Below the pieces are notes generated by a model, which ran no database searches, was not told the DNA's origin, and saw only the letters and a list, made by a program, of their open reading frames with translations. From assembly GCA_022799355.1 (NCBI GenBank), contig JAAWOG010000015.1, forward strand, positions 1-60,542: DNA of 60,542 bases. The letters run 5' to 3'. Both the position numbers and the translations under genes were made by a program. Positions 7,998 through 16,918 of the stretch are shown here, piece after piece (within the stretch, counting starts at the first letter, position 1; each line of letters opens with the position of its first letter). This DNA is from Lachnospiraceae bacterium. Its GTDB lineage: Bacteria; Bacillota; Clostridia; Lachnospirales; Lachnospiraceae.

Positions 7998-9104
7998 CTA
8001 AATTAACTCAGTCATCAAAATCCCCCATTCATCCAATAATCCTAAAGGATATTCACTTAAATTTCCTTTACTGTCAACAAAAATATTATCTACCTTTGTT
8101 TCCTGATCTTTATTTTTTGAAAAGAAAGAAATCCCAACTTTTTCATGAGAAATTTCACCTTTTTTGACAGCAACCCTTATCCCATTTATTACATGGTCAC
8201 TATGTGATTCACATATAATCTGACACCCTCGTTCCGCTGCCAATGATATTAATTTCGCTATTCTGCTCTGTCCCTTCGGATGAAGATGCGACTCGGGATT
8301 CTCAATCAATAAAAGGCTGCCTTTCTCTGAAATAAGAAGTTCTACGATAAGAGGCAAAACATAGGGAATCCCAAAGCCAACATTCACGGGCAAAAATGCA
8401 TCGGAAACCAGTCTGTTTCCGCTATAACTAATTGCTAATTTTGCTTTTTCTATAGAGGAAAGTAATTCTGCCGTTATCCTTATGCCTGGTGATATCTCTG
8501 CCATCCACGCTGATACCTGGTCTATCAGGCGATTTGTTTTTCCATTCTGCAAACACATTTCATCCGGCACACGTATCTTTTCCCCCTCAAGAGCCAGAAA
8601 GGGAACTATAAATTCACCTGTCACACCTAAGTTTACAACTCCGTTCTTTTTCCAATTCTCAACACTATACTGTTTTCTTGGTCCTATATGTTCTGCCCCC
8701 AGGTAGGAAAACAACTCAGAAAACAAAGAAACATTATAGTCATCAGCCGATTCGGTTTTTATGCGCATCAATTGATCACTATCCGGCTCTTCCAATTCAT
8801 ATTTGTAGCGGCAATCAAATTTTATATTATTACTAAACTGGATGTAAAATCTAATTATATCAGAAACTCCATTTTGACAAAAAATATCCTTTCCCGTTCC
8901 CAATTGTATCATATCCCCATTTGTATACAAATAATCTAATCCTGATCTATGATTCTCCCAAAAACTTTGTCTTAGAAGTAACAAGACCTGTATCACAGAT
9001 GACTTTCCCATTCCATTCATTCCGAAAAAAAGATTCAGGTTCTCCAACGGTAAAGATAACTTTTTAATTGATTTGAAGTTTTCTACCTGCATATAATTAA
9101 TCAT
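7998..9104 (-). CDS. AAA family ATPase with DUF3696
   Basis: A 368-residue SMC/ABC-like ATPase of the AAA_15/AAA_21 type. Walker A is GMNGMGKSS (about residues 28-36), Walker B is LLLIENPESHLHP (about 264-276), and a conserved His follows in ICESHSDHVI. The C-terminal YPLGLLDEWG motif is the DUF3696 signature. Such ATPases occur in restriction and phage-defence loci with a partner effector. The start overlaps the end of the DUF262 gene by 8 bases, showing translational coupling. Here the partners are DUF262 and an unknown protein. Confidence 0.85.
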   Translation of the reverse strand: MINYMQVENFKSIKKLSLPLENLNLFFGMNGMGKSSVIQVLLLLRQSFWENHRSGLDYLYTNGDMIQLGTGKDIFCQNGVSDIIRFYIQFSNNIKFDCRYKYELEEPDSDQLMRIKTESADDYNVSLFSELFSYLGAEHIGPRKQYSVENWKKNGVVNLGVTGEFIVPFLALEGEKIRVPDEMCLQNGKTNRLIDQVSAWMAEISPGIRITAELLSSIEKAKLAISYSGNRLVSDAFLPVNVGFGIPYVLPLIVELLISEKGSLLLIENPESHLHPKGQSRIAKLISLAAERGCQIICESHSDHVINGIRVAVKKGEISHEKVGISFFSKNKDQETKVDNIFVDSKGNLSEYPLGLLDEWGILMTELI

Positions 9105-10236
9105 TCACTAATACCTCTTGAAAAATTTTATGAATTGCGCTATGCCTACCCTCTACATTATGAATGGCGGCAGTTCCGTTTGTAATGATATCTACAAACT
9201 TTTTATCCCTTAATAATGCAGTATATTTTATCATTAACTTATCCTTTTCTCTCAACAATTTTTCACAATCTTCCACACTCAATTTTGCCAGATTAACTGA
9301 CACCGCATCGTAAAGAGGTTTATTAATCTGCCCATATTTTTCGTTTACATTAATTTTCCGAAATGCTGTATCTCCAAAAATTTCAACAGTATATTTCATA
9401 GCTTTCAAAAAATCAATACGGCATTTTTCAATTGTAGTTTTCGACTCTTTTTGTAACCGAATCATAACATCATTTAAATAACTTTCCAGATTCCCCGGAT
9501 ACTTCTCTATTCCCAGAAGATAAAACGCAAGAAAACGATTCACAAATTCACAGTCTAACATCCTTAACGTATCTATTTTATTTCTTGTCGCTTTTACAAA
9601 CTCATTTGAATGAGCCAATTCTTTTAATAAATTTGCCGCCTGTCCCCTGTAGACAGAATTCTTAATTTCTGCTGGTTCCAATGTTAAACCGCCTGTATTA
9701 ATTCTTGTAAATATACTGGTTCTCACTTTATCCGGAGTTCCCGGCCTAATAATGTATGCCGTTAAAGATTGTGTTTTTATTCGTCTTTGTATACTAGGCG
9801 GAAGATCCTCAAACTTATTTCCTTCATATTCTTTTAAGTACTCCAAGCCTGTCAATTTAAGCCGATCCGGATCGTTTATATCAAGTACCATAAACCTTTT
9901 AATAGAATACAACCTTTGTAATCCGTCTACAACAATTAATTTATCATCTTCAGTACTGTCAAAATAGAATGTTGGAAGCGGAATACGAATAATCAATGAT
10001 TCAATCAACCTGCTTTGCTGCTGGGGCTCCCACAAATCAGGATGCCGCTGGAAATCTGGTTCCAATAAAATATCTCCATATTTCAATTGATCGATTACAT
10101 TAGAAATTACCATAGGTTGAGAAACAATATCTACATCTTTTGGATTAAAAGGCTCTATTATCTCTTTCTCATAAGTTCCGAAGTATAATTGTTCTTCTTC
10201 CACTTCATCTCTTTTGATTTTTTTTCTAATCTGCAT
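9097..10236 (-). CDS. DUF262 (GmrSD N-terminal-like) protein
   Basis: A 379-residue protein with the DUF262 hallmark residues: FQRHPDLWEPQQQSRLIESL followed by IPLPTFYF and VVDGLQRLYSIKRF (the D-G-x-Q-R motif of the ParB/Srx-like NTP-binding fold). In GmrSD-type type IV restriction enzymes DUF262 is fused to a DUF1524 HNH nuclease; no HNH motif is seen here, so this protein probably senses or hydrolyses nucleotides rather than cutting DNA itself. It is the first gene of the operon and has its own promoter at 10360-10388. Confidence 0.85.
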   Translation of the reverse strand: MQIRKKIKRDEVEEEQLYFGTYEKEIIEPFNPKDVDIVSQPMVISNVIDQLKYGDILLEPDFQRHPDLWEPQQQSRLIESLIIRIPLPTFYFDSTEDDKLIVVDGLQRLYSIKRFMVLDINDPDRLKLTGLEYLKEYEGNKFEDLPPSIQRRIKTQSLTAYIIRPGTPDKVRTSIFTRINTGGLTLEPAEIKNSVYRGQAANLLKELAHSNEFVKATRNKIDTLRMLDCEFVNRFLAFYLLGIEKYPGNLESYLNDVMIRLQKESKTTIEKCRIDFLKAMKYTVEIFGDTAFRKINVNEKYGQINKPLYDAVSVNLAKLSVEDCEKLLREKDKLMIKYTALLRDKKFVDIITNGTAAIHNVEGRHSAIHKIFQEVLVND

Positions 10237-10312
10237 TTAAATATTCTCCGCTCACATATCCAAAATAAATTTTTATTTCATCACTCAGAAAGCCATGTGA
10301 TTTGACTTGATA

Positions 10313-10350
10313 CGCTTCGCAATGCACGCACCTTTGGCACTGATATAATT
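10313..10350. repeat. Diverged copy of the 79-bp repeat found at 43.8 kb
   Basis: The stretch starting CGCTTCGCAATGCAC, followed by GGCACTGATAT, resembles CGCTTCGCGATGCAC and GGCGCTGGTAT in the tandem array at 43,843-44,090. The match is partial and no palindromic arm is recognisable here. It falls in the leader of the DUF262 operon. Confidence 0.35.
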
Positions 10351-10359
10351 TCTTTTTTT

Positions 10360-10388
10360 ATTGTACCACATAGAAAGGCACCTCTCAA
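10360..10388 (-). promoter_or_regulatory. Promoter of the DUF262/ATPase operon
   Basis: Minus strand: TTGAGA (10383-10388), a 17-bp spacer and TACAAT (10360-10365), five of six matches in each box. The leader to the DUF262 start is about 115 bases, so the module has its own sigma-A-type promoter. Confidence 0.7.
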
Positions 10389-10455
10389 TACTAACTCCTA
10401 TTTAAGAAAATATATCAATATAGCAAACTTTTAACTATAATCATTGTTGATGCAC

Positions 10456-12489
10456 TTAATCCCTCCTGTAAATCCGTATATACCGCCCCTGCTCCACAGA
10501 AGTATACCCGAACTCTCCCTCCGCATACCGCATCAGCCATCCGTCCGGATCCGTCATCAATTGACCATACCAGTCATCAACAATAATAACATTCGGCTGC
10601 TTCTCCGGAAACATCTCCCAGTACTCCTTGAGCCTTTCATCATAAGCCGTGGGATTCACGATCGAATAATGGGAAATCTCCACATCCCTGAACAAATACT
10701 GAATTGTACCCAGATTCATGATCTGATCCACCATGATCAGCACCTTATCACCGTCCCGGATCATATCCTGCCAGTCCTCGTAGTCGCAGTTATAGATATA
10801 GGCGCACATATAATCGGAGATTGTCCCCGCCGCCGGACCGTATTTCAAAATACCGCCGCTCTGCAGCACATTGTGATAGCCCGTTCCGGAGCGCAGCGTA
10901 TATCCCTTTCCAAAGACAGCCGTAAGCGCCCACAAAACCAGTACGACCAAAACGCAGGCTTCCGATCCCCGGTTTTTCAGCCGGATACCCTCCGGCACAT
11001 TTTTCCCGCTCTCCTCTGCCGTCTCCTCAGCGTTCTCCCTTGCACCGCTGAGATGCCTTTCCTCCTCCAGGTTCATCACAACAAGCACCATCCCGAAAAA
11101 TGCCGCCGTCATCGCATGCGGCAGAGAATCCATCAGTCCCAGATCAGTCAAATACAATACCGCCACAAGCGCCGCCCCCGCCATGCAGATTCCGTCCAGC
11201 AGAAGCCCGCTCTGCAGCCTCCTTTGACACATAAGCGCTTCCGGGTATGCCTTTTTCACGTCGTTATCCCCTGCGGTGTCCGTGCAGCGTTTCCTGTAAT
11301 ATATGATTCCCAGCACCGCAAATACCACCAGATGGATCTGCATGGACTCATACCCTGCATTACACACAATCCAGTACCATAACTCCACCAACAGAGAAAA
11401 CACCGCCGTCCAGACCAGCTCAATCCCCTGCAATGCTGTTTTCTCCTGATCTGCCTTCTCTTTTGTCCGCCCTGTCTCTCCTTCTGCCGCCCCGCCTTTT
11501 CGCTTCAGCCTTTTCACCGTCAAAGAAGCCGCCGCTTTAGCCGCAAAAAATATTCCCATACAAAGTATCACCGGCAGCAGCATATCCTTCCCCAACGCAA
11601 TCAGCTTATCCGCAACCGTCAAAGAATGGGTGATATCCCCGTTCACAATATACGAAACCGTCCGCAGCAGCCCCTCCGGCGTATTATATCCCAACAGCAA
11701 TGCCAAATAAACAACGGCGCACAGCCCGCAGATCCCCGTTACGATCCCCATATCCGAAAACCTGTTTTTCCCTGATCGCCGCCAGATAATCCACATCACC
11801 GGAAAATACAGCAGTAAACAGGAAGGATAAGAAAGTACCTCTAAGACCAGCGTAAATGCCGCCAAAATCAGATATTTCCTATTTCTGACACCGCTGTCAC
11901 TTCCACATGCTCCGCCAACACCCTTTATGACACAAATATCTCCCCTGTTTCCGCCACTGACACCCTTTCCGTCTTCACTGCCGCCGCAGTCATAATACCG
12001 TAACAAAAAGAGTGACATAAGTGTCAGAAACCACACCTGCATAATACCGAACTCCGGCAGCATGATCTGCTTCGGAATCGTATTAAAATAAATCAGCCCC
12101 AGCAAAAAAGCACTCTCCCTGCTGACCATGCGACGCAAAGTTCTGCAAAGATAACAGCTTACTCCCAAATGGATCAATGTGCCGCAAAGCCTCAGCCAGA
12201 TCACAACACCGGTTGTGCCAAACAGCGCCAGATACGGACGCATCAGAAGGGAACACAAAAACGCCGAAGTCTGATGAGGCTCCCACATGGTAAGAAGCAG
12301 CTTATCTCCCTTCACATTCCGGTAAGCCATCACAAGCTGATACTCCTCGTCCAGCCCGAATGCCAAAAAAAGCATTTTTACAGCCGCAAAAATGCTTAAT
12401 ATGATCAGTACCGTTTTTATTTTTCCAAAATAACTTCCCGTTTCTTTTCTGTTATTCAACGCTTTTCCTGTTTCCACCGATGATGGCAC
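10456..12489 (-). CDS. GT-C-type membrane glycosyltransferase (putative)
   Basis: A 677-residue polytopic membrane protein with roughly ten to twelve hydrophobic segments in the first 500 residues and a soluble C-terminal domain of about 170 residues. An acidic pair in the first external loop (GLDEEYQL, about residue 46) is where GT-C transferases that use polyprenyl-phosphate sugars carry their catalytic Asp/Glu. It lies 40 bases after a GT2 gene of the dolichyl-phosphate-sugar-synthase type, the usual donor-making partner. The start is probably GTG 12489 behind AGGAAAG. It likely transfers a sugar from a lipid carrier to a cell-surface polymer; the acceptor is unknown. Confidence 0.65.
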   Translation of the reverse strand: MPSSVETGKALNNRKETGSYFGKIKTVLIILSIFAAVKMLFLAFGLDEEYQLVMAYRNVKGDKLLLTMWEPHQTSAFLCSLLMRPYLALFGTTGVVIWLRLCGTLIHLGVSCYLCRTLRRMVSRESAFLLGLIYFNTIPKQIMLPEFGIMQVWFLTLMSLFLLRYYDCGGSEDGKGVSGGNRGDICVIKGVGGACGSDSGVRNRKYLILAAFTLVLEVLSYPSCLLLYFPVMWIIWRRSGKNRFSDMGIVTGICGLCAVVYLALLLGYNTPEGLLRTVSYIVNGDITHSLTVADKLIALGKDMLLPVILCMGIFFAAKAAASLTVKRLKRKGGAAEGETGRTKEKADQEKTALQGIELVWTAVFSLLVELWYWIVCNAGYESMQIHLVVFAVLGIIYYRKRCTDTAGDNDVKKAYPEALMCQRRLQSGLLLDGICMAGAALVAVLYLTDLGLMDSLPHAMTAAFFGMVLVVMNLEEERHLSGARENAEETAEESGKNVPEGIRLKNRGSEACVLVVLVLWALTAVFGKGYTLRSGTGYHNVLQSGGILKYGPAAGTISDYMCAYIYNCDYEDWQDMIRDGDKVLIMVDQIMNLGTIQYLFRDVEISHYSIVNPTAYDERLKEYWEMFPEKQPNVIIVDDWYGQLMTDPDGWLMRYAEGEFGYTSVEQGRYIRIYRRD

Positions 12490-12529
12490 TTCTTTCCTGT
12501 GGCAACGGTCCGGCCATCCGCCTTCCCTG

Positions 12530-13471
12530 TTACTTTCCGTCTCCCCCTCGCACTTCCTTCACTTCATCCACAATATAAGGCGGACGCGTCCTTGCCGCAT
12601 CCAGCGTGCGCCAGATATACTCCCCCAGCACTCCCATCATCAGCATCAAAAGTCCGCATGCACAAAGTATCACACACATCAAAGACGCCCAGCCCTGAAT
12701 CGGTGTCCCTTTTGTAAATTTTTCCACAAATACGCTGACCAGCAATATTATGGCAAGAATATTAAACACAATCCCCAGTCCTGACATAAATCTGAGCGGA
12801 AAATAGGAGAAACTCATCACCGAATCCATCACCAGCTTCACCTTCTTCGACAGCGTCCAGCGGGATTTTCCGATCTCACGGTCCTGCCGCACGAAATAGA
12901 TCATGTCCGTCTGAAAACCAACCCACATCACCTGCAGCGTCAGGGACGAATTTTTCTCATCCAGCCGCTCCAAAACCTCGATAACCTTCCGGTCCACCAG
13001 ATAACAGTCACAGCCACCCGCAGGCATATTTTTATTGACCATACTGCGGATAATCTTATAATACATATTCGCAAAGAAAACCTTTACGGGATTCTCCTTA
13101 CGCTCTTTTCTGACAGCCAGCACCACCTTATTTCCCCGCTTCCAGCTCTCATACATCTCAAGGATCAGCGCGGAATCCTCCTGCAGATCCGCCTGCTTGG
13201 TCACGGCACAGTCCCCGCTGCTGGCGGACAGCCCCGCAAGAAGCGCCGCGTGCTCGCCGAAATTACGGGAAAGCTTCACACACTTAATATGCTCATCCTT
13301 CTCCCGCAGACGGTTCATCACCTCCCAGGAATCATCCCCCGAACCGTCATCCACAAAAACAATCTCATACTCCTCTAATTTGCCAAGGACCTTTTTCAGC
13401 ATGTCCTCATATAAAAGTTCCAGCGTATCCGCGTTATAATACACCGGCACTACAATCGATAATTTACTCAC
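12530..13471 (-). CDS. Polyprenyl-phosphate glycosyltransferase, family 2 (GtrB/DPM1-like)
   Basis: A 313-residue inner-membrane enzyme that loads a sugar from a nucleotide donor onto undecaprenyl phosphate. The GT-A start SIVVPVYYNADTL and FVDDGSGDDSW are clear, and two membrane helices follow at about residues 230-295. The usual MDADLQDPP motif reads KQADLQEDS here: the second Asp is kept and the first is Gln. It sits between the cupin isomerase gene and the GT-C gene in one minus-strand cluster and would supply the lipid-linked sugar to the GT-C enzyme. Confidence 0.85.
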   Translation of the reverse strand: MSKLSIVVPVYYNADTLELLYEDMLKKVLGKLEEYEIVFVDDGSGDDSWEVMNRLREKDEHIKCVKLSRNFGEHAALLAGLSASSGDCAVTKQADLQEDSALILEMYESWKRGNKVVLAVRKERKENPVKVFFANMYYKIIRSMVNKNMPAGGCDCYLVDRKVIEVLERLDEKNSSLTLQVMWVGFQTDMIYFVRQDREIGKSRWTLSKKVKLVMDSVMSFSYFPLRFMSGLGIVFNILAIILLVSVFVEKFTKGTPIQGWASLMCVILCACGLLMLMMGVLGEYIWRTLDAARTRPPYIVDEVKEVRGGDGK

Positions 13472-13538
13472 TCTGTCTTACCCTTCTTTACGGCTTTCGC
13501 CCTCTTTCACAATGCAAAACTCCCCGTACAATGCCCGC

Positions 13539-13988
13539 TTACCGTTGCAAAGCTTGCCCTGCGTTATCCGGTTCCATCTCTTCCATATACTTTAAATATT
13601 CCTGATAATCCCGGATATACTCCTTCTCGTCGTAATGCTCGCTGGCAAGCACCAGCAAAATAGAATCCGGCGAAAACTCGTACATATCTTTCCACACATT
13701 GTTTTTCAGATAAAGCCCCATCCGCGGCCTGCTCAGTTCAATCACACGGCTCTCCGTTCCGTTGTCCACCTTCACCTTACTCGTCCCGCAGACATTGATC
13801 ATCACAAACTCCGAATTTTTATTGGCATGCTGCCCTCTGACAACCGTGTCATCTGAGCCGTATATATAAAATATCCGCTTAATCTCAAAGGGAATATCCA
13901 CATTTCCCTCGACAACCACGAGATTCCCCCGCTCATCGCCCAAATCTTTCCATTCCAACAACTTTATCTGTTCATCCAGTATACTCAT
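13539..13988 (-). CDS. FdtA/QdtA/WxcM-like sugar isomerase (cupin)
   Basis: A 149-residue double-stranded beta-helix protein of the dTDP-4-keto-6-deoxyhexose 3,4-ketoisomerase group. Markers are DERGNLVVVE, PFEIKRIFYIY, RGQHANKNSEFV and VKVDNG. In FdtA the motif is RGxHAHK, with both His residues implicated in catalysis; here the second is Asn (HAN), so the activity may differ. ATG 13988 has AGGGGAAT upstream; the 18 residues before it are unlikely to be translated. It lies between the DegT aminotransferase and GT2 genes, fitting a dTDP-3-amino-3,6-dideoxyhexose pathway. Confidence 0.75.
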   Translation of the reverse strand: MSILDEQIKLLEWKDLGDERGNLVVVEGNVDIPFEIKRIFYIYGSDDTVVRGQHANKNSEFVMINVCGTSKVKVDNGTESRVIELSRPRMGLYLKNNVWKDMYEFSPDSILLVLASEHYDEKEYIRDYQEYLKYMEEMEPDNAGQALQR

Positions 13989-14156
13989 ATTCCCCTGCTG
14001 CCAAAAGCAGCCCCTTCTTTTTATGTTTACCGCGCGGAACATACCGATTCCGCCCTGACATCATTTCCATAAAACAGTATACTTTAATTCCGCGGTTTTG
14101 ACAACTTTCTTTTCCGCAGCCCCTCTCATGGAACAAAGTACCTAAAAGCAGATGCT

Positions 14157-15257
14157 TCAGTGAATATCCCAGCCGTTGATCGCCTCAATCACATAATCCT
14201 GCTCCTGCCTCGTCATACCGGTATACATCGGAATCGAGAGCACCCTGTCCGCATACTCCTCCGTAATCGGGAAGTCTCCCTTCTGATGCCCCAGATAAGC
14301 ATACGCCTCCGACAGATGGGGCGGTATCGGATAATGGATAATCGTGCCGATCCCCTTTTGACCTAAATAGTCAATCAGTTCCTGCCGCCTTTCACAGCGC
14401 AGCACGTACTGATGCCAGACAGTCTCCGTATCTTCCCTCTCTTCCGGCAATGTAACCAGCTCCTGCCTTATATTCTCCCGATATCGCCGCGCCAGTTCCT
14501 GCCGCTCCTTCGTGATCTCATCCATATGAGGCAGGCGCACATTTAAAAGTCCCGCCTGCAGTTCATCCAGTCTGGAATTTACTCCCACCACTTTGTTATA
14601 ATAGCGCTTTTCGCTGCCGTAATTCCGGTAGATCTTTATCTCCCTGGCAAGCGCCTCATCATCCGTGACAATAGCGCCTCCGTCACCGAAGGCTCCCAGA
14701 TTTTTGGACGGATAGAAGGAAAAACAGCCCATGTCCCCGAATGTGCCCGTCATCTTCCCTTTGTACATCGCTCCATGGGACTGGGCACAGTCCTCGATCA
14801 GTTTCAGACGATGCTTCTTACAGATGGCCGTAATCTTATCCATATCCGCCACATGCCCGTAAAGATGCACCACCATAACGGCCTTTGTCCTCTCCGTAAT
14901 GGATGCCTCTATTTTATCCGCATCGATCTGATAATACGAATCAGGCTCCACAAATACCGGCACGGCGCCATTCATTGTAATTCCCATTACGCTGGCAATA
15001 TATGTATTTCCCTGCACAATCACCTCATCCCCTGCACCGATCCCCAAAAGATGCACGGCTATCTGCAGCGCCTCGAGCCCGTTTGCCACGCCGGCACAAT
15101 ATTTTGCTCCGGTATATGCCGCAAAGCGCTCCTCAAACGTCTCCACTTCCTTCCCCAGCACATACCAGCCCGAGCGCAGCACCTCCAGCGCCTTCTCCTC
15201 AAATTCCTTCTGATATTGTAAAAACCCGTAATCCATACGGTTCGGCATGATCTTCAT
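14157..15257 (-). CDS. DegT/DnrJ/EryC1/StrS sugar aminotransferase
   Basis: A 366-residue PLP-dependent enzyme that aminates a keto-sugar nucleotide. The PLP lysine is in FYPSKNLGAFGDGGAIVT (about residues 184-201), preceded by EDCAQSHGA, and the N-terminal region has the GNTYIAS substrate loop. Similarity in layout is closest to FdtB/QdtB-type 3-aminotransferases, agreeing with the neighbouring isomerase. The start has AGGAG eight bases upstream. It is the first gene of the glycosylation cluster and has a candidate promoter at 15330-15358. Confidence 0.88.
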   Translation of the reverse strand: MKIMPNRMDYGFLQYQKEFEEKALEVLRSGWYVLGKEVETFEERFAAYTGAKYCAGVANGLEALQIAVHLLGIGAGDEVIVQGNTYIASVMGITMNGAVPVFVEPDSYYQIDADKIEASITERTKAVMVVHLYGHVADMDKITAICKKHRLKLIEDCAQSHGAMYKGKMTGTFGDMGCFSFYPSKNLGAFGDGGAIVTDDEALAREIKIYRNYGSEKRYYNKVVGVNSRLDELQAGLLNVRLPHMDEITKERQELARRYRENIRQELVTLPEEREDTETVWHQYVLRCERRQELIDYLGQKGIGTIIHYPIPPHLSEAYAYLGHQKGDFPITEEYADRVLSIPMYTGMTRQEQDYVIEAINGWDIH

Positions 15258-15329
15258 GATATTTTCTCCTGCATGTATTTTATGATAACAGCAAAGCCCG
15301 AAGGTTCAGGCATTTCATTTTGTTTTATA

Positions 15330-15358
15330 AACATAACATGTTTTTTTCGTGTGCGCAA
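15330..15358 (-). promoter_or_regulatory. Promoter of the deoxysugar cluster
   Basis: Minus strand: TTGCGC (15353-15358), a 17-bp spacer and TATGTT (15330-15335), about 70 bases before the aminotransferase start. Confidence 0.5.
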
Positions 15359-15424
15359 GTTCGCAATCTTTACATGCAACGCCATACGCCTGTCCCTGTC
15401 TCTCTGTCTGTGTCAGGCATTCAT

Positions 15425-16918
15425 TTATTTTTCTTTCGACCGCAGCCGATACCTTCTTGTTCTATTTGTTCCCAGTGCCTCAACGTCATCCATTTCAGAA
15501 AGTATTACCCTCGTTCTTGCTGTACTCAAACCAAGCAATTCTGCAATATCGCTTGTTTTTGCCGCCTCACATTTTTGCAGATATAACCTGATTTCTTTTA
15601 TATTTTTTTCTGTTTTTATCGCTTGCTTTTTATCGCTTGTTTTTATCGCTTGCTTTTTATCGCTTGTTTTTACCACTTGTTTTTTAATAAATTTTAAAAT
15701 CAGTGATGTTCTGTCCGGATCAAAGCTTTCTTTTATGACAGGTTCCTCCCAACCTTCATCTTCCCATACATTAAAAATATTTGGTACTCCACTGCCTGCA
15801 TGTTCACCTATATCTATCAGATTAAACATTTTCATCAGACTCTTATTTCTCGGATCGGATTTTCCACCTCTACGCATCTGTTCCTTTCCGAGTCTGATAT
15901 AACCTGGATTCTCCAATATAACTTTATCGTCCTCTTTGATTATGATAACACCATATTTTCCATAAAAATCCGTATTAATGATGCAATTTGCCAATGCTTC
16001 CCTCAATGCCCTGTGAATCGGAGTATCGTCAATCCGAAAACCTCCCTGCATCTTAAACGGAACCTTAATATCCTTAATCATCTTATTGTATACTCGAAAA
16101 TAAAAATCAAATAAATTTCCTGACCATTCGCCTGATGATGATTGAAGACGGTCCGTCCATCTAATTACCGTATCCGGATTTTCCCTGTAATCTAAAAAAT
16201 ATTCCGGAAAATATCTCACAATGTCATACTCGTTTCCAAACATAAGCATTCCGGCTGCAGTGGGATGAAGCCTTTTGTCCTCTTTGGAAAGTCCTGCTGC
16301 CCCTATCACTCTGAGATACTCATTATCATTCAATCTCTCAAATGGATGACCTGGCTTAAAAGATTTATGGCTGTTACGATAACCCCGAATGGAGTCCTGA
16401 TTCAAATCTTCAATTTCAGCCTCATCAAGCACTTCCATATCCATTGTTTCCTCTGCCTGATCCCTCAGCATTGTTTTGACCTGTAATCTGGTACAGTGAT
16501 AATCTCCTTCCCAATTCCTTCGATAAGTTCCTCCAAACAAATCATCATTGATATATACTGGTTTTTGCTCCCGTTTTGCACTCGGTACCCAGATTACCAT
16601 AATCACGTCATCTGTGCCAGCCACCGAAAAAGTTTCCACGTCATCATCTTTCAAAAGATTGATGCTCACCTTTTTACGGTTATTAAGAGTATCCCAGAAA
16701 TCTTTCTTCAATTTTGCCGCATTTTTCAATCCAGTTGGGTGCCAATTACCGTCTTTATCCTCTTTTACCCCAAGAATAATAACACCGCCATAACAATTGG
16801 CAAATGCAGAATAAGTATCCCATAAACTATTAGGAATGCCACCTTCCGCTTTCTTTACTTCCCTTCGGTTATCTTCTTTGTAAGAATCAAATTTTGTCAA
16901 TTCAAACAATTCTTCCAT
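15425..16918 (-). CDS. AlbA/Schlafen-type ATP-binding putative regulator
   Basis: A 497-residue protein with the order AlbA_2 (Schlafen-like) domain (about residues 10-130: ESK-like EDNRREVKKAEGG, SAFANCYGGVIILGVKED), a middle ATP-binding HATPase_c_4 region (HRALREALANCIINTDF, HAGSGVPNIF) and a C-terminal winged helix (SDIAELLGLSTARTRVIL). A Lys-rich linker with a 9-residue tandem repeat joins the last two. These proteins are annotated as transcriptional regulators or ATP-dependent DNA-binding proteins and are common in accessory DNA. ATG 16918 has AGGAG six bases upstream. Its target is unknown. Confidence 0.8.
   Translation of the reverse strand: MEELFELTKFDSYKEDNRREVKKAEGGIPNSLWDTYSAFANCYGGVIILGVKEDKDGNWHPTGLKNAAKLKKDFWDTLNNRKKVSINLLKDDDVETFSVAGTDDVIMVIWVPSAKREQKPVYINDDLFGGTYRRNWEGDYHCTRLQVKTMLRDQAEETMDMEVLDEAEIEDLNQDSIRGYRNSHKSFKPGHPFERLNDNEYLRVIGAAGLSKEDKRLHPTAAGMLMFGNEYDIVRYFPEYFLDYRENPDTVIRWTDRLQSSSGEWSGNLFDFYFRVYNKMIKDIKVPFKMQGGFRIDDTPIHRALREALANCIINTDFYGKYGVIIIKEDDKVILENPGYIRLGKEQMRRGGKSDPRNKSLMKMFNLIDIGEHAGSGVPNIFNVWEDEGWEEPVIKESFDPDRTSLILKFIKKQVVKTSDKKQAIKTSDKKQAIKTEKNIKEIRLYLQKCEAAKTSDIAELLGLSTARTRVILSEMDDVEALGTNRTRRYRLRSKEK
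15618..15680 (-). repeat. 27-bp in-frame tandem repeat in the linker
   Basis: Two full 27-bp units starting at 15618 and 15645, and a degenerate third at 15672, encode KTSDKKQAI twice plus a partial copy. The unit length is a multiple of three, so copy-number changes keep the frame and lengthen the linker before the winged helix. Confidence 0.8.

Noticed and set aside
7998-10236. Type IV restriction enzyme GmrSD
   Set aside because: The DUF262 protein lacks the DUF1524 HNH nuclease part, and the partner is an SMC-like ATPase.
10444-11382. 312-codon plus-strand open frame
   Set aside because: It lies opposite the GT-C gene, has no ribosome site and is rich in His/Pro/Arg as expected from antisense of a membrane-protein gene.
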